NCBI RefSeq assembly: GCF_900111115.1
Contig: NZ_FOGD01000002.1
Span: 124,001 to 188,000 of the forward strand
Direction: 5' to 3'
DNA length: 64,000 nt
Origin: Giesbergeria anulus
Lineage (GTDB): Bacteria; Pseudomonadota; Gammaproteobacteria; Burkholderiales; Burkholderiaceae_C
The translations under genes and the position numbers were made by a program. Shown piece by piece: positions 54,538 through 63,912 of the stretch. The stretch's first letter is position 1; each line of letters opens with the position of its first letter. Under the pieces are notes generated by a model that was not told the DNA's origin, did no database searches, and saw nothing but the letters and a program-made list of their open reading frames with translations.

Positions 54538-55887
54538 ATGTCGTCACCAACAGCGCAGCGCAAGCCGCTTTATCAATCCCTTTATGTTCAGGTACTGATC
54601 GCAGTGATCGCGGGCGTGTGCTTGGGCCACTTTTATCCGCAACTGGGGGCCGATATGAAGCCCTTGGGCGATGGCTTCATCAAGCTCATCAAGATGATCA
54701 TTGCCCCGATCATTTTCTGTACGGTGGTGGTGGGTATTGCCGGTATGGAAGACATGAAAAAAGTCGGCAAAACCGGCGGCTTGGCTCTGTTGTATTTTGA
54801 AGTGGTCTCTACCTTGGCGCTGATCATTGGCTTGGTGGTGGTCAATGTGCTGCAACCGGGCAACGGCATGCACGTCGATCCCAGCACGCTCGATACCAAA
54901 GGCATTGCGGCCTACACCGCCCCTGGCAAAATGCAGGGCACGGTCGATTTCTTGCTGAACGTCATCCCCTCCTCGGTGGTCGATGCCTTTGCCAAGGGTG
55001 AAATCCTGCAAGTGTTGCTGTTCTCGGTGCTGTTTGGCTTTGCGCTGCACAAGTTTGGTGGCCGTGGCACGCTGGTGTTTGACTTTATCGAGCGCTTCTC
55101 CCATGTGCTGTTTGACATTGTCGGCATCATCATGAAGGTAGCCCCGGTCGGTGCCTTTGGTGCGATGGCTTTTACTATCGGCAAATATGGTGTGGCCTCG
55201 CTGTTCTCGCTGGGCAAGCTGATGGGCGCTTTTTACCTGACCTGCCTGCTGTTTGTTTTTATCGTGTTGGGCACCATCAGCCGCCTGCATGGCTTTAGCA
55301 TCGTCAAGTTCATCCGCTACATCAAAGAAGAACTGCTGATCGTGCTGGGCACCTCGTCGTCCGAATCGGTGCTGCCACGCATGATGGAAAAACTGGAAAA
55401 TCTGGGCGCACGCAAATCGGTGGTCGGTTTGGTGATTCCCACAGGCTACTCTTTTAACTTGGATGGCACCTCCATCTACCTGACGATGGCAGCGGTGTTC
55501 ATCGCCCAAGCCACCGACACCCCCATGACGCTGACCCAGCAACTGACGCTGCTGGCGGTGCTGCTGCTCACTTCCAAGGGCGCGGCAGGCATTACCGGCA
55601 GTGGCTTTATTGTGCTGGCAGCCACGTTGTCGGCGGTCGGTGGCGTGCCGGTGGCCGGCTTGGCGCTGATTTTGGGCATTGACCGCTTTATGTCCGAAGC
55701 CCGCGCCCTGACCAATCTGGTCGGCAATGGCGTCGCTACCTTGGTAGTGGCTAAATGGACGGGCGATTTGGATATGCAGCGCTTGCAGCAAGGGTTGAAT
55801 TCACCCACGATGATTGAGGCGCAAGAGCCAGAGGCTCTGATGGACGAGCGCGAAGAACACATGGCCGTGGCACCTGCCACCCGCTAA
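54538..55887 (+). CDS. dctA: C4-dicarboxylate transporter DctA
   Basis: The 449-residue inner-membrane symporter takes up succinate, fumarate and malate with protons or sodium. Family motifs are [21 protein letters not shown] near residue 42, [13 protein letters not shown] near 274 and the substrate-binding region [21 protein letters not shown] and [15 protein letters not shown]. Length is normal. It is convergent with dctSR, which probably controls it, and the pair shares a bidirectional terminator. Confidence 0.96.
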   Translation: MSSPTAQRKPLYQSLYVQVLIAVIAGVCLGHFYPQLGADMKPLGDGFIKLIKMIIAPIIFCTVVVGIAGMEDMKKVGKTGGLALLYFEVVSTLALIIGLVVVNVLQPGNGMHVDPSTLDTKGIAAYTAPGKMQGTVDFLLNVIPSSVVDAFAKGEILQVLLFSVLFGFALHKFGGRGTLVFDFIERFSHVLFDIVGIIMKVAPVGAFGAMAFTIGKYGVASLFSLGKLMGAFYLTCLLFVFIVLGTISRLHGFSIVKFIRYIKEELLIVLGTSSSESVLPRMMEKLENLGARKSVVGLVIPTGYSFNLDGTSIYLTMAAVFIAQATDTPMTLTQQLTLLAVLLLTSKGAAGITGSGFIVLAATLSAVGGVPVAGLALILGIDRFMSEARALTNLVGNGVATLVVAKWTGDLDMQRLQQGLNSPTMIEAQEPEALMDEREEHMAVAPATR

Positions 55888-55906
55888 ACACTACGGACAT
55901 AACCCC

Positions 55907-55941
55907 AAGCCGTGGCAGACTGTTGTGGTCTGCCACGGCTT
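55907..55941. terminator. Bidirectional terminator between dctA and dctR
   Basis: AAGCCGTGGCAGAC pairs perfectly with GTCTGCCACGGCTT over 14 bases around a seven-base loop, with TTTT after it on the plus strand. It separates two convergent genes. Confidence 0.88.
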
Positions 55942-55948
55942 TTGTGTT

Positions 55949-56596
55949 TTAGGCTGCCTCTGGCGGCGACAGCTCCAAGCCACAGGCGCGTATATCGGCC
56001 ACCGTGGTGGCCAAGGCGGCGGCAGAATCCACCCCCAGTTTCTCAAACACTTTGGCGCGGTGTACCTCTACCATGCGCTCGGATACATTGAGTTTGGCGG
56101 CAATCACCTTGTTCAAGTCCCCGGCGGCCACCAGCACCGCCACGCGGCGTTGCTGTGGCGTTAGGCTTTCCACCAACGATTGCAAAAACTGGCTGCGTTT
56201 GGCGGCGGCCTGCCACTGTGCTTCCAGCGCCAGCGCATCACGCAAAATAGCAATCAAAGAATCATCGGTGTAAGGCTTTTCAACAAAGTTCAGTGCCCCT
56301 CTGGCCATAGCGGCTACGGCCATCGGAATATCGCCGTGGCCGGTCAGAAAAATCACGGGGTTGCGCTGGCGCAGGCCCCGTTGTAACAACTGTTCATGCA
56401 CTTGCGGCCCCGACATCGGCTCCATGCGCACATCGAGCAAAAAGACACCGCGTACCGGCGGCAGCAAAGCATCAAGGGCGGCAAGCAATTCGGGGCCGCT
56501 GCTGTAGGCGCGCACCTCAAAGCCATATTGCCGCAACAAAAATGACAGGGCACCACTGACGCCCGCATCGTCATCGCAGAGAAAAATAGTGCTCAT
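55949..56596 (-). CDS. dctR: DctR-like response regulator (FixJ/LuxR type)
   Basis: The 215-residue regulator has a receiver domain (Asp8-Asp10, phosphoacceptor Asp55, Lys in EKPYTDD) and a LuxR-type helix-turn-helix (LTPQQRRVAVLVAAGDLNKVIAAKLNVSERMVEVHRAKV). It resembles DctR of the Rhodobacter DctSR system rather than the NtrC-like DctD of rhizobia, so sigma-70-type control of dctA is expected. Its ATG overlaps the dctS stop. Confidence 0.88.
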   Translation of the reverse strand: MSTIFLCDDDAGVSGALSFLLRQYGFEVRAYSSGPELLAALDALLPPVRGVFLLDVRMEPMSGPQVHEQLLQRGLRQRNPVIFLTGHGDIPMAVAAMARGALNFVEKPYTDDSLIAILRDALALEAQWQAAAKRSQFLQSLVESLTPQQRRVAVLVAAGDLNKVIAAKLNVSERMVEVHRAKVFEKLGVDSAAALATTVADIRACGLELSPPEAA

Positions 56597-58521
56597 GGCA
56601 AAGACTCCGGGGGAGATGGTGACAACGGGGCGGCCATAGGCAGGCTAAAACGGAAAATGGCACCGCCAGATTCTGCATCGCTGGCACTAAAAGTGCCGCC
56701 ATGCGATTCGACAATCGAGCGGCAGATACCCAGCCCCAAACCCATGCCTTGGGTCTTGGTGGAGTAAAAGGTGGCGCACAGATCATCAATGTTGCGACCT
56801 TGCATACCGGGGCCATTGTCACTCACTGCAAGCTCTACACTCCCGCCACCACCCTCAGGGGCGTGGTGTGAGGTCAGGGTGATTCGGACATAGCCTGTCC
56901 GGCTTTGCTGCTCTGACAGCGCTTCGAGTGCATTGCGCAGCAAATTGCCCAACACCTGTTCTATGCCCACACGGTCGGCCAGCACGGGGCACTCTGAGTT
57001 GGGTGGTGTCCACTTGAGCGCAACGCCCGCCTGCTGGAAGGTATGCCGGTGCATCGCCAGCACCTCGGCCACCAAAGCAGCCATATCTAGCCGCTGGTGC
57101 TGGGCAGGCACGCGGCTGGTCTGGCGTCGAATCCAATGCACGATGTCACCCGCCTTACGGGCATTTTTTTGCAAGGCGTCTAAGGCGGCGAGGATGTCCG
57201 GGCTGGCTTGCTCCATTTTGCGCACCGCCATCGATAGGCCAGAGCTGTAGGCAATCACTGTCGCCAAGGGCTGGTTAAGCTCGTGTGCCAGTTCTGAGGC
57301 CAGTAAACCCAAATCGCTCAGGCGCGCATGTTGGGCCATCAGCGCGGTATAGCGGCGGTTTTTTTCTTCTAACAGTTTGCGGTCACTGATATCGACGATA
57401 GAACCCATCCAGCCAATATGCTGGCCCTGCGGATCGTGCAGGCGGGACTCAAAAATCATCACGTCAATGAAGTGGCCGTCGCGGTGCTGCCAGCGGCTCT
57501 CAAAGCCTGTGGCTGGGGCGGCTCCGGCCAAGGTGTCGAGGTTGCGCGCCATCATCGCATCGACGGCATCGGGCGGCCAAAACGGCAGCGGGGGCCGCGA
57601 GCCGATCAGTTCGTGTGCGCTGTAGCCCACCATATCGCACAGGGTTTTATTCACGTAGAGGATGCTGCCCTCAGTATCACGGGCGCGCAAGCCCACCAAG
57701 GCTGAGTCTTCCATGGATTGCCGCCAAGCAGCTTCGGTTTGGGCATCAGCCACAGCTTGAGCCACGCGCCGCATTTCACGGCGCAACAGCAAGGAGCCTC
57801 CGGCCCCCAGCAGCAGCAAGCCTGCTAACAGGGCAAAAGTGCGCGGGCTGCGCCACCACAGTATGGGCATATCGTAGGGGCGCAGGATAAGGCGGGTATC
57901 GGTAGAGGAGACTAAATGCCGCTCGAATGGGGCACCGTGGGCTATGCGCTGCGGATGCGCTGTGGTGGCAATCACCTCGCCCAATTCGGACAAAAACGAT
58001 ACCTCGTAGCGGCGGTTGAGCCAAGCCAAATCTGTGCTCCCAAGCAGATCGGTGATTTCGTAGCGGGCCAGCAATTGGCCGCCGGGCTGGCCGTAGCCTC
58101 CGGGGGCAGGCACCACCAAATGCTCGGCTTGGCCGCGCATCTGGATACGCAAATCGGTGCTGTCTTCCAGCCCACTCCACTGGGCTGGGCGTTCGGCACT
58201 GGCAAGCAGCCGCAACTTGTCATCGAGCCAAACCAGCCGGTTCGATAAACGCTGCAACCCAGCCTGCACTTCTGGCAGTTCGGCAAAGCCGGTGCGGTTT
58301 TTGGCAGACTCCAGCGGCAGCTGACGGGCGATATCACGCAAGCGCGCCCGCTCCACCTCTAAGCGGGCCACGATCTGAGCTTCTACACTGGCGGCATCAG
58401 AGGCCAAGGTTTGGGCAAAAGCGCGCTGTTCAGTCGCATCATTGACCGATGCCCAAGCTCCAACCATCAGCACAAACACCAGTGCCAGCAGGCCGGGCAG
58501 TAGCCAATAATTGCGTTTCAC
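56593..58521 (-). CDS. dctS: DctS-like sensor histidine kinase
   Basis: This membrane kinase of about 642 residues has a first helix at residues 8-28, a large periplasmic sensing domain to about 230, a second helix (FALLAGLLLLGAGGSLLLR), a PAS/PAC domain (GSILYVNKTLCDMVGY), H-box LASELAHELNQPLATV and ATP-binding GMGLGLGICRSIVE. The periplasmic domain would sense dicarboxylates. GTG 58521 with TGAGGG upstream is preferred; ATG 58539 and 58575 are in frame. Its stop overlaps the dctR start. Confidence 0.9.
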   Translation of the reverse strand: MKRNYWLLPGLLALVFVLMVGAWASVNDATEQRAFAQTLASDAASVEAQIVARLEVERARLRDIARQLPLESAKNRTGFAELPEVQAGLQRLSNRLVWLDDKLRLLASAERPAQWSGLEDSTDLRIQMRGQAEHLVVPAPGGYGQPGGQLLARYEITDLLGSTDLAWLNRRYEVSFLSELGEVIATTAHPQRIAHGAPFERHLVSSTDTRLILRPYDMPILWWRSPRTFALLAGLLLLGAGGSLLLRREMRRVAQAVADAQTEAAWRQSMEDSALVGLRARDTEGSILYVNKTLCDMVGYSAHELIGSRPPLPFWPPDAVDAMMARNLDTLAGAAPATGFESRWQHRDGHFIDVMIFESRLHDPQGQHIGWMGSIVDISDRKLLEEKNRRYTALMAQHARLSDLGLLASELAHELNQPLATVIAYSSGLSMAVRKMEQASPDILAALDALQKNARKAGDIVHWIRRQTSRVPAQHQRLDMAALVAEVLAMHRHTFQQAGVALKWTPPNSECPVLADRVGIEQVLGNLLRNALEALSEQQSRTGYVRITLTSHHAPEGGGGSVELAVSDNGPGMQGRNIDDLCATFYSTKTQGMGLGLGICRSIVESHGGTFSASDAESGGAIFRFSLPMAAPLSPSPPESLP

Positions 58522-58628
58522 AAAAGACGCCCTCACCATAGGACGGAATGGGGTGGGGAGGTGAGCCGCTAGCATCTGTGCATTCTAGGATTGACCTAGG
58601 TTTAGAGTGCATTTTTGGCCGTATTGCT

Positions 58629-59189
58629 CTACGATTTAGCACCCGTCAGGAAAATCGACTCCACGACGGATGCCATTCCTCCTCTCGCGATGCGTCCCCG
58701 CCGTTCAGCGTCGATAACGCACACGATGAGTGAAAAGAGTGATTCTGTGAGCGCAGCAGCACTCACATCGACGCGGAAATACCCTGCACGCTGATAACGC
58801 AAAAAGAATGCGTCTAGGGCTGTCTCAAACTCTGCACAGACGCGAAACCAGCGCTCATCCTGAAGAGTGTCCGGCTTCCAGTGGTATGTCAAAAAGGCTC
58901 CCATTTCGCGATGCTCAAGCTGACTGTGAATGACCCGCCTTAGTGCCTCTTCAGCAGTCCCATCCTCCAAAGCAGCAGTTGCAAGGGAACGCTGCATCAG
59001 CTCTGCTCCATAGGACATGAGCTTTTCTACAAGCTCTTCGCGTGTTCTACAGGAGCGATAGAGAGTCGCTTTACTTACACCTATCGATTTGGCGAGCTCT
59101 TGCAAGGTGGCACGTGGTTTTTCCACCAGCGCTAAGGCTAGTGCGGCCATCATAGTTTCATCACCAAGTTTTGATTCCACAGCAGTCAT
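58629..59189 (-). CDS. TetR/AcrR family repressor
   Basis: This regulator of about 186 residues has an N-terminal helix-turn-helix (ATLQELAKSIGVSKATLYRSCRTREEL) and a helical ligand-binding domain. It is divergent from the RND efflux genes, and a perfect palindrome at 59294 lies between them, which is the standard layout for local repression of a pump. ATG 59189 is chosen, with GGAG upstream; ATG 59219 and GTG 59264 are in frame. Confidence 0.88.
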   Translation of the reverse strand: MTAVESKLGDETMMAALALALVEKPRATLQELAKSIGVSKATLYRSCRTREELVEKLMSYGAELMQRSLATAALEDGTAEEALRRVIHSQLEHREMGAFLTYHWKPDTLQDERWFRVCAEFETALDAFFLRYQRAGYFRVDVSAAALTESLFSLIVCVIDAERRGRIARGGMASVVESIFLTGAKS

Positions 59190-59293
59190 CTTCTCTGAAC
59201 TCCTATTCTCGAACTTCATAACGTACGCAACTGTCTGCGCACGCGCCTTCAATTGTCGCATCACTTGGAAAAAAGACCCAATTTAAACTTATT

Positions 59294-59311
59294 TGAATCA
59301 AATTTGATTCA
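59294..59311. promoter_or_regulatory. Palindromic operator of the efflux locus
   Basis: TGAATCAAATTTGATTCA is a perfect 18-bp palindrome in the AT-rich space between the TetR gene and the efflux adaptor. Its size and place fit a TetR-family operator that blocks both promoters. Confidence 0.75.
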
Positions 59312-59373
59312 TATCATGACATAATGATTCCTTTGAAATGCCTGCAGTGAGGTGGGCGCAATAGGGGAAATTC

Positions 59374-60582
59374 ATGGCGAGGGGTACTACAGATCGGTGG
59401 AGCATGGCAGCTGGTGTGGCGCTAGCGGTCTCGGTATTGCTACTTGGCTGCGGCGGCGACCAAGGACAGAACGGACAAGTGCAAGCACCGGGCGCTGCGG
59501 AAGTCAATGTCCTGATCGTTCAGCCGCGCATACTTGAACTGATGCAAGAACTACCAGGACGTATCTCAGCGACCAAAGTGGCCGAGGTGCGAGCACGTGT
59601 TGCGGGCATCGTGCTCACCAAGCACTTCCAAGAAGGGGCCGCTATCAAGGCGGGGCAGTTATTATTTACCATCGATCCTGCCCAATACAAGGCCGCCCTT
59701 TCACGAGCACAAGGCGAACTGGCTAAAGCAGATGCCGCTGTCGGAAACGCGCAGACAGTAATAAATCGATACACGCCTTTGGCCAAGATGGATGCCATCA
59801 GTCAACAAGACCTCGATACGGCACAGACTACGCTCCAATTAGCCCAAGCTGCACGCACATCAGCGCAGGCCGATGTGGAGACGGCCCAACTTAACCTAGC
59901 CTACACCCGTGTCACTGCCCCCATTGCAGGGCGCATTGGGCGCGCGGCAGTGACGGAAGGTGCGCTAGTGGGCCAAGCAGGAGAGGCCACGGCGCTTGCC
60001 ACCATCCAGCAACTAAATCCCATCTATGCAGACTTCACGCAATCGGTCACTGACACAGTGCGTGCACGCGAATCACAGGCTGGGGCAATGCCCTTGCACG
60101 ATGGCAAGCTGATCCACTCGAAGTTATCGTTAGCGGTGGAAGGTTCGAACAAAATAAGAGAAGGTAAGTTAATCTTTGCCGATGTCACCGTCGATCGCAG
60201 CAGCGGAAAAATCTCTCTGCGGGGTGAGTTTCCGAACGACGATGGGCTGCTGTTGCCGGGTATGTATGTGAGAGTTCGAACGTCGCAGGGAACAGAACAG
60301 GCTGCGATGCTGGTACCACAGCGCGCCGTCAAACGTACAAGCGATGGACAAGCACAGGTACTGATTGTTGGTGCAGATCAAAAAGTCCAAGCACGCCCTG
60401 TGCAAACAGGCGCAATGTATGGCTCGGACTGGCACATCCTCAATGGTCTCAAAACCGGAGATAGCGTGATTATTGGTGGCCCGGCTGTTAATCCGGGCGA
60501 CCAAGTGACGGTTGCACACGCGCAACCAATGCCCGCCCCCTCTGCCAGCGCCCCTGAGACGGGTAGCAAGGCTGCTCAGTGA
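59374..60582 (+). CDS. RND efflux periplasmic adaptor (AcrA/MexA type)
   Basis: The 402-residue adaptor is a lipoprotein: the signal sequence ends in LLLGCGG, giving a lipidated cysteine near residue 26. The order is a lipoyl half (VRARVAGIVLTKHFQEGAAIKAGQLLFTID), a coiled-coil hairpin (residues about 100-170), the second lipoyl half (AYTRVTAPIAGRIGR) and a beta-barrel domain. It joins the inner-membrane pump to an outer-membrane channel. AGGGGAAA precedes the ATG. The pump gene follows after 43 bases. Confidence 0.94.
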   Translation: MARGTTDRWSMAAGVALAVSVLLLGCGGDQGQNGQVQAPGAAEVNVLIVQPRILELMQELPGRISATKVAEVRARVAGIVLTKHFQEGAAIKAGQLLFTIDPAQYKAALSRAQGELAKADAAVGNAQTVINRYTPLAKMDAISQQDLDTAQTTLQLAQAARTSAQADVETAQLNLAYTRVTAPIAGRIGRAAVTEGALVGQAGEATALATIQQLNPIYADFTQSVTDTVRARESQAGAMPLHDGKLIHSKLSLAVEGSNKIREGKLIFADVTVDRSSGKISLRGEFPNDDGLLLPGMYVRVRTSQGTEQAAMLVPQRAVKRTSDGQAQVLIVGADQKVQARPVQTGAMYGSDWHILNGLKTGDSVIIGGPAVNPGDQVTVAHAQPMPAPSASAPETGSKAAQ

Positions 60583-60625
60583 GCACACCCAGCATTCTTA
60601 TCTGGCCTCAACAGGATCGATAGAC

Positions 60626-63600
60626 ATGTCCCGATTTTTCATCGGCAGGCCCAACTTTGCGTGGGTCATTGCCATCTTCATCACCTTGGCCGGACTGCTG
60701 GCCCTCCCGTCTCTTTCTGTCTCGCAGTTTCCAGACGTTGCACCGCCACAAATTTCAGTCCTCGCCACATATCCTGGTGCGTCGGCCACCACTGTGGTCG
60801 AGTCCGTCACCAGTGTGCTGGAAGAAGAACTCAATGGTGCCAAGGGGATGCTCTATTTCGAGTCATCCAGCTCCAGCGGCAGTGGTGAAATCAGCGTGAC
60901 CTTTAAGCCAGGCACCGATCCAGCACTGGCCCAGGTAGACGTTCAGAACCGCCTGAAGAAGGCTGAGTCTCGGTTGCCTGCTGTAGTGACCCAGCAAGGA
61001 CTGCAAGTTGAGCAGGCCAACTCCGGATTTCTGTTGATCTACGCACTCTCATACAAAGGAGATACGTCAGGCAAGGATGTCGTAAATTTGGGCGAATACG
61101 CAGTACGCAATATCAACAACGAAATCCGGCGTCTGCCTGGCGTGGGTAGGTTGCAGTTTTTTGGAGCAGAGGCTGCCATGCGGGTCTGGATTGACCCGCA
61201 AAAACTGCTGGGATTCGGTCTATCCATTGCCGACGTGAATGCAGCCATTGCAGCGCAGAACGTGCAAGTTCCAGCTGGCAGCTTTGGCGGACGGCCAGGT
61301 AACGCAGATCAAGAGCTAACCGCTACCCTAGCCGTCAAGGGCCTGCTTGAATCCCCAGACGAGTTTGGCAAAATCATCTTGCGGGCAAATCTAGATGGAT
61401 CTTCCGTGCGGCTCGCTGATGTCGCCCGCCTAGAAATTGGTCGCCAAGACTACAACCTAGAAAGCCGTAAGGATGGCCGCCAAGCAGTTGCTGCGGCCGT
61501 ACAGCTTACACCGGGTGGCAATGCCATTCAGACGGCAGATGCCGTCAAGGCGCGGCTGGCAGAGCTGTCAACTGCTTTTCCGGCGGATATGGAGTATTCG
61601 ATTGCTTTCGATACCTCGACCTTCGTTAAGGTAGCCATCACAAAGGTGTTGTATACGCTGTTGGAGGCTATGGTTCTGGTGTTCCTAGTGATGTTCATGT
61701 TCCTACAGAACTTCCGCTACACCCTGATTCCATCTATCGTTGTACCTGTGTGCTTGCTGGGAACGTTTGCAGTGATGTACGTTCTCGGCTTCTCTGTGAA
61801 CATGATGACGATGTTTGGCATGGTGCTGGCTATCGGCATTTTGGTAGACGACGCCATTGTCGTGGTGGAGAACGTAGAGCGCATCATGGCCACAGAGGGC
61901 TTATCGCCAAAGGAAGCGACGGTCAAGGCGATGGGCGAGGTGAGTGGTGCCCTCGTAGGCATTACCCTTGTTCTGACAGCCGTGTTTCTCCCGTTGGCAT
62001 TCATGAGCGGCTCGGTGGGCGTGATCTATCGACAGTTTTCCTTGTCATTAGCGGTATCTATTCTGTTCTCAGGCTTTCTCGCCCTCACACTCACACCAGC
62101 CCTTTGCGCAACGTTGCTCAAGCCCATCCCAAAGGGCCATCATGCAGAAAAGCAGGGATTGCTGGGTTGGTTCAACCGACGCTTTGAAGCACTGACTGCA
62201 CGCTTTGAGGCACTCAACTGCCGGCTGCTTCGCCGCACGGGCCGGTACATGCTGGTCTACGGCATCATCGTTGTAATGTTGGCATTTATGTACGTGCGCG
62301 TGCCTGAGTCCTTCGTGCCCGTTGAGGATCAGGGTTACCTGATCGTTGACATACAACTGCCTCCGGGCGCAACCTATTCGCGAACGGAAAAGCTAGTTAC
62401 CGAGGTCGATCAGTTTCTCATGTCACGTGAGAGCGTAGCATCGAGCTTCAGCATTCTCGGGTTCAGCTTCTCTGGTATGGGCCAGAACGCGGCATTGGGC
62501 TTTCCCAACATGAAGAACTGGTCAGAGCGCAGTGCAGATCAATCGCCTGCGGCGGAAGCAGCTGCGCTCAACGAACGCTTTGCGGGCAACAAAGACGGCA
62601 CTGTGATGGCTGTTACACCGCCACCGATAGAAGGGCTGGGGAACTCTGGAGGGTTCTCGTTGCGATTGCAAGACCGTGGTGGCTTAGGTCGTGATGCCCT
62701 GATTGAGGCCAGAGACCAATTGCTACAGCGCGCGAATACGACGCCGGTTATTGCTTACGCGATGATGGAAGGGCTTCAGGATGCGCCACAACTGCGGTTA
62801 GATGTTGATCGGGCTAAGGCTGAGACCTTTGGGGTAGGCTTTGATGTGCTCAATACAGCTATTTCAACAGCCTACGGGTCTGCAATGGTCAGCGACTTTG
62901 GCAATGCCGGGCGCTTGCAGCGCGTCGTAATCCAGGCAGATGTGCGAAGTCGCATGACGCCAGAGAGCGTCATGCAGTTACACGTACCAAGCAAAAGCGG
63001 AACACAAGTTCCTCTAAGCGCCTTTGTGAACGCACGTTGGGAAACTGGGCCTGTACAGATCTCTCGCTACAACGGTTATCCAGCATTCAAGATCAATGGC
63101 GATGCAGCACCTGGTCACAGTACTGGCGAGGCAATGGCAGAACTGGAGCGCATCATGGCCGAGCTGCCCAAGGGCATCGGCCATGAATGGACTGGACTGT
63201 CTCTTCAGGAGCGCCAAGCAGGTGGTCAAGCGCCATTTCTGTTTGCTCTAGCAATTCTTGCAGTCTTTCTGCTGTTAGTCGCTCTCTACGAAAGCTGGAC
63301 GGTTCCTGTGTCTGTGATGCTGATCGTCCCGATTGGCGCTTTTGGTGCGGTGCTGGCAGTGACAGTGACGGGCATGTCCAACGACGTGTACTTTAAGGTT
63401 GGCCTCATCACCATCATTGGTCTGGCCGCGAAGAATGCCATTCTCATCATAGAGTTTGCCAAGAGCCTGCACGAGGAAGGACACTCACTTATTGACGCGG
63501 CCTTGGGGGCTGCCCGGCTGCGTTTTCGCCCCATCGTAATGACGTCACTGGCCTTCATTCTTGGCGTGGTACCGTTAGTGATGGCTTCTGGAGCTGGCGC

Positions 63601-63778
63601 TGCAAGTCAACGCTCGTTAGGCGTAGGCGTGATTGGTGGCATGTTGAGCGCTACGGTGCTTGGGGTAATTTTTGTGCCCGTGTTCTTCGTCTGGGTGATC
63701 TCTCTGTTTTCGCACAGAAATCGTATAAAGGACGATACACCACCTACCAGCCCCTCACATCTAATTTCCGCAGAATGA
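60626..63778 (+). CDS. RND efflux pump, HAE1 family (AcrB/MexB type)
   Basis: This 1050-residue inner-membrane transporter has twelve helices and two large periplasmic loops. It starts MSRFFIGRPNFAWVIAIFI and has the proton-relay aspartate pair in helix 4 (GILVDDAIVVVENVER), DVAPPQISVLATYPGASA near the start and GLAAKNAILIIEFAK in helix 10. It exports hydrophobic drugs or toxins. No outer-membrane channel gene follows within the window, so a shared TolC/OprM-like protein is probably used. GC is lower than in the central part of the window. Confidence 0.95.
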   Translation: MSRFFIGRPNFAWVIAIFITLAGLLALPSLSVSQFPDVAPPQISVLATYPGASATTVVESVTSVLEEELNGAKGMLYFESSSSSGSGEISVTFKPGTDPALAQVDVQNRLKKAESRLPAVVTQQGLQVEQANSGFLLIYALSYKGDTSGKDVVNLGEYAVRNINNEIRRLPGVGRLQFFGAEAAMRVWIDPQKLLGFGLSIADVNAAIAAQNVQVPAGSFGGRPGNADQELTATLAVKGLLESPDEFGKIILRANLDGSSVRLADVARLEIGRQDYNLESRKDGRQAVAAAVQLTPGGNAIQTADAVKARLAELSTAFPADMEYSIAFDTSTFVKVAITKVLYTLLEAMVLVFLVMFMFLQNFRYTLIPSIVVPVCLLGTFAVMYVLGFSVNMMTMFGMVLAIGILVDDAIVVVENVERIMATEGLSPKEATVKAMGEVSGALVGITLVLTAVFLPLAFMSGSVGVIYRQFSLSLAVSILFSGFLALTLTPALCATLLKPIPKGHHAEKQGLLGWFNRRFEALTARFEALNCRLLRRTGRYMLVYGIIVVMLAFMYVRVPESFVPVEDQGYLIVDIQLPPGATYSRTEKLVTEVDQFLMSRESVASSFSILGFSFSGMGQNAALGFPNMKNWSERSADQSPAAEAAALNERFAGNKDGTVMAVTPPPIEGLGNSGGFSLRLQDRGGLGRDALIEARDQLLQRANTTPVIAYAMMEGLQDAPQLRLDVDRAKAETFGVGFDVLNTAISTAYGSAMVSDFGNAGRLQRVVIQADVRSRMTPESVMQLHVPSKSGTQVPLSAFVNARWETGPVQISRYNGYPAFKINGDAAPGHSTGEAMAELERIMAELPKGIGHEWTGLSLQERQAGGQAPFLFALAILAVFLLLVALYESWTVPVSVMLIVPIGAFGAVLAVTVTGMSNDVYFKVGLITIIGLAAKNAILIIEFAKSLHEEGHSLIDAALGAARLRFRPIVMTSLAFILGVVPLVMASGAGAASQRSLGVGVIGGMLSATVLGVIFVPVFFVWVISLFSHRNRIKDDTPPTSPSHLISAE

Positions 63779-63862
63779 TGTGCACAACTCAAAATGCAAT
63801 AGGTCTGCTTGACGCGAACACCGAGCGTCAGGTTGCGCGCGCGAAATTGGTGATTCAATCTA

Positions 63863-63890
63863 TTGAGATAAATTAGAATTTTTCTATAGT
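63863..63890 (+). promoter_or_regulatory. Sigma-70 promoter before the last gene
   Basis: TTGAGA and TATAGT are separated by 16 bases, and the region between the pump stop and the last gene is AT rich. The -10 box ends 22 bases before the ATG at 63913. Confidence 0.65.
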
Positions 63891-63912
63891 GTGGATGTCA
63901 ACACACAGCAGT

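Noticed and set aside
54544-55791. 415-residue minus-strand frame opposite dctA
   Set aside because: His/Gln-rich composition is typical of an antisense shadow and dctA is clearly the coding strand.
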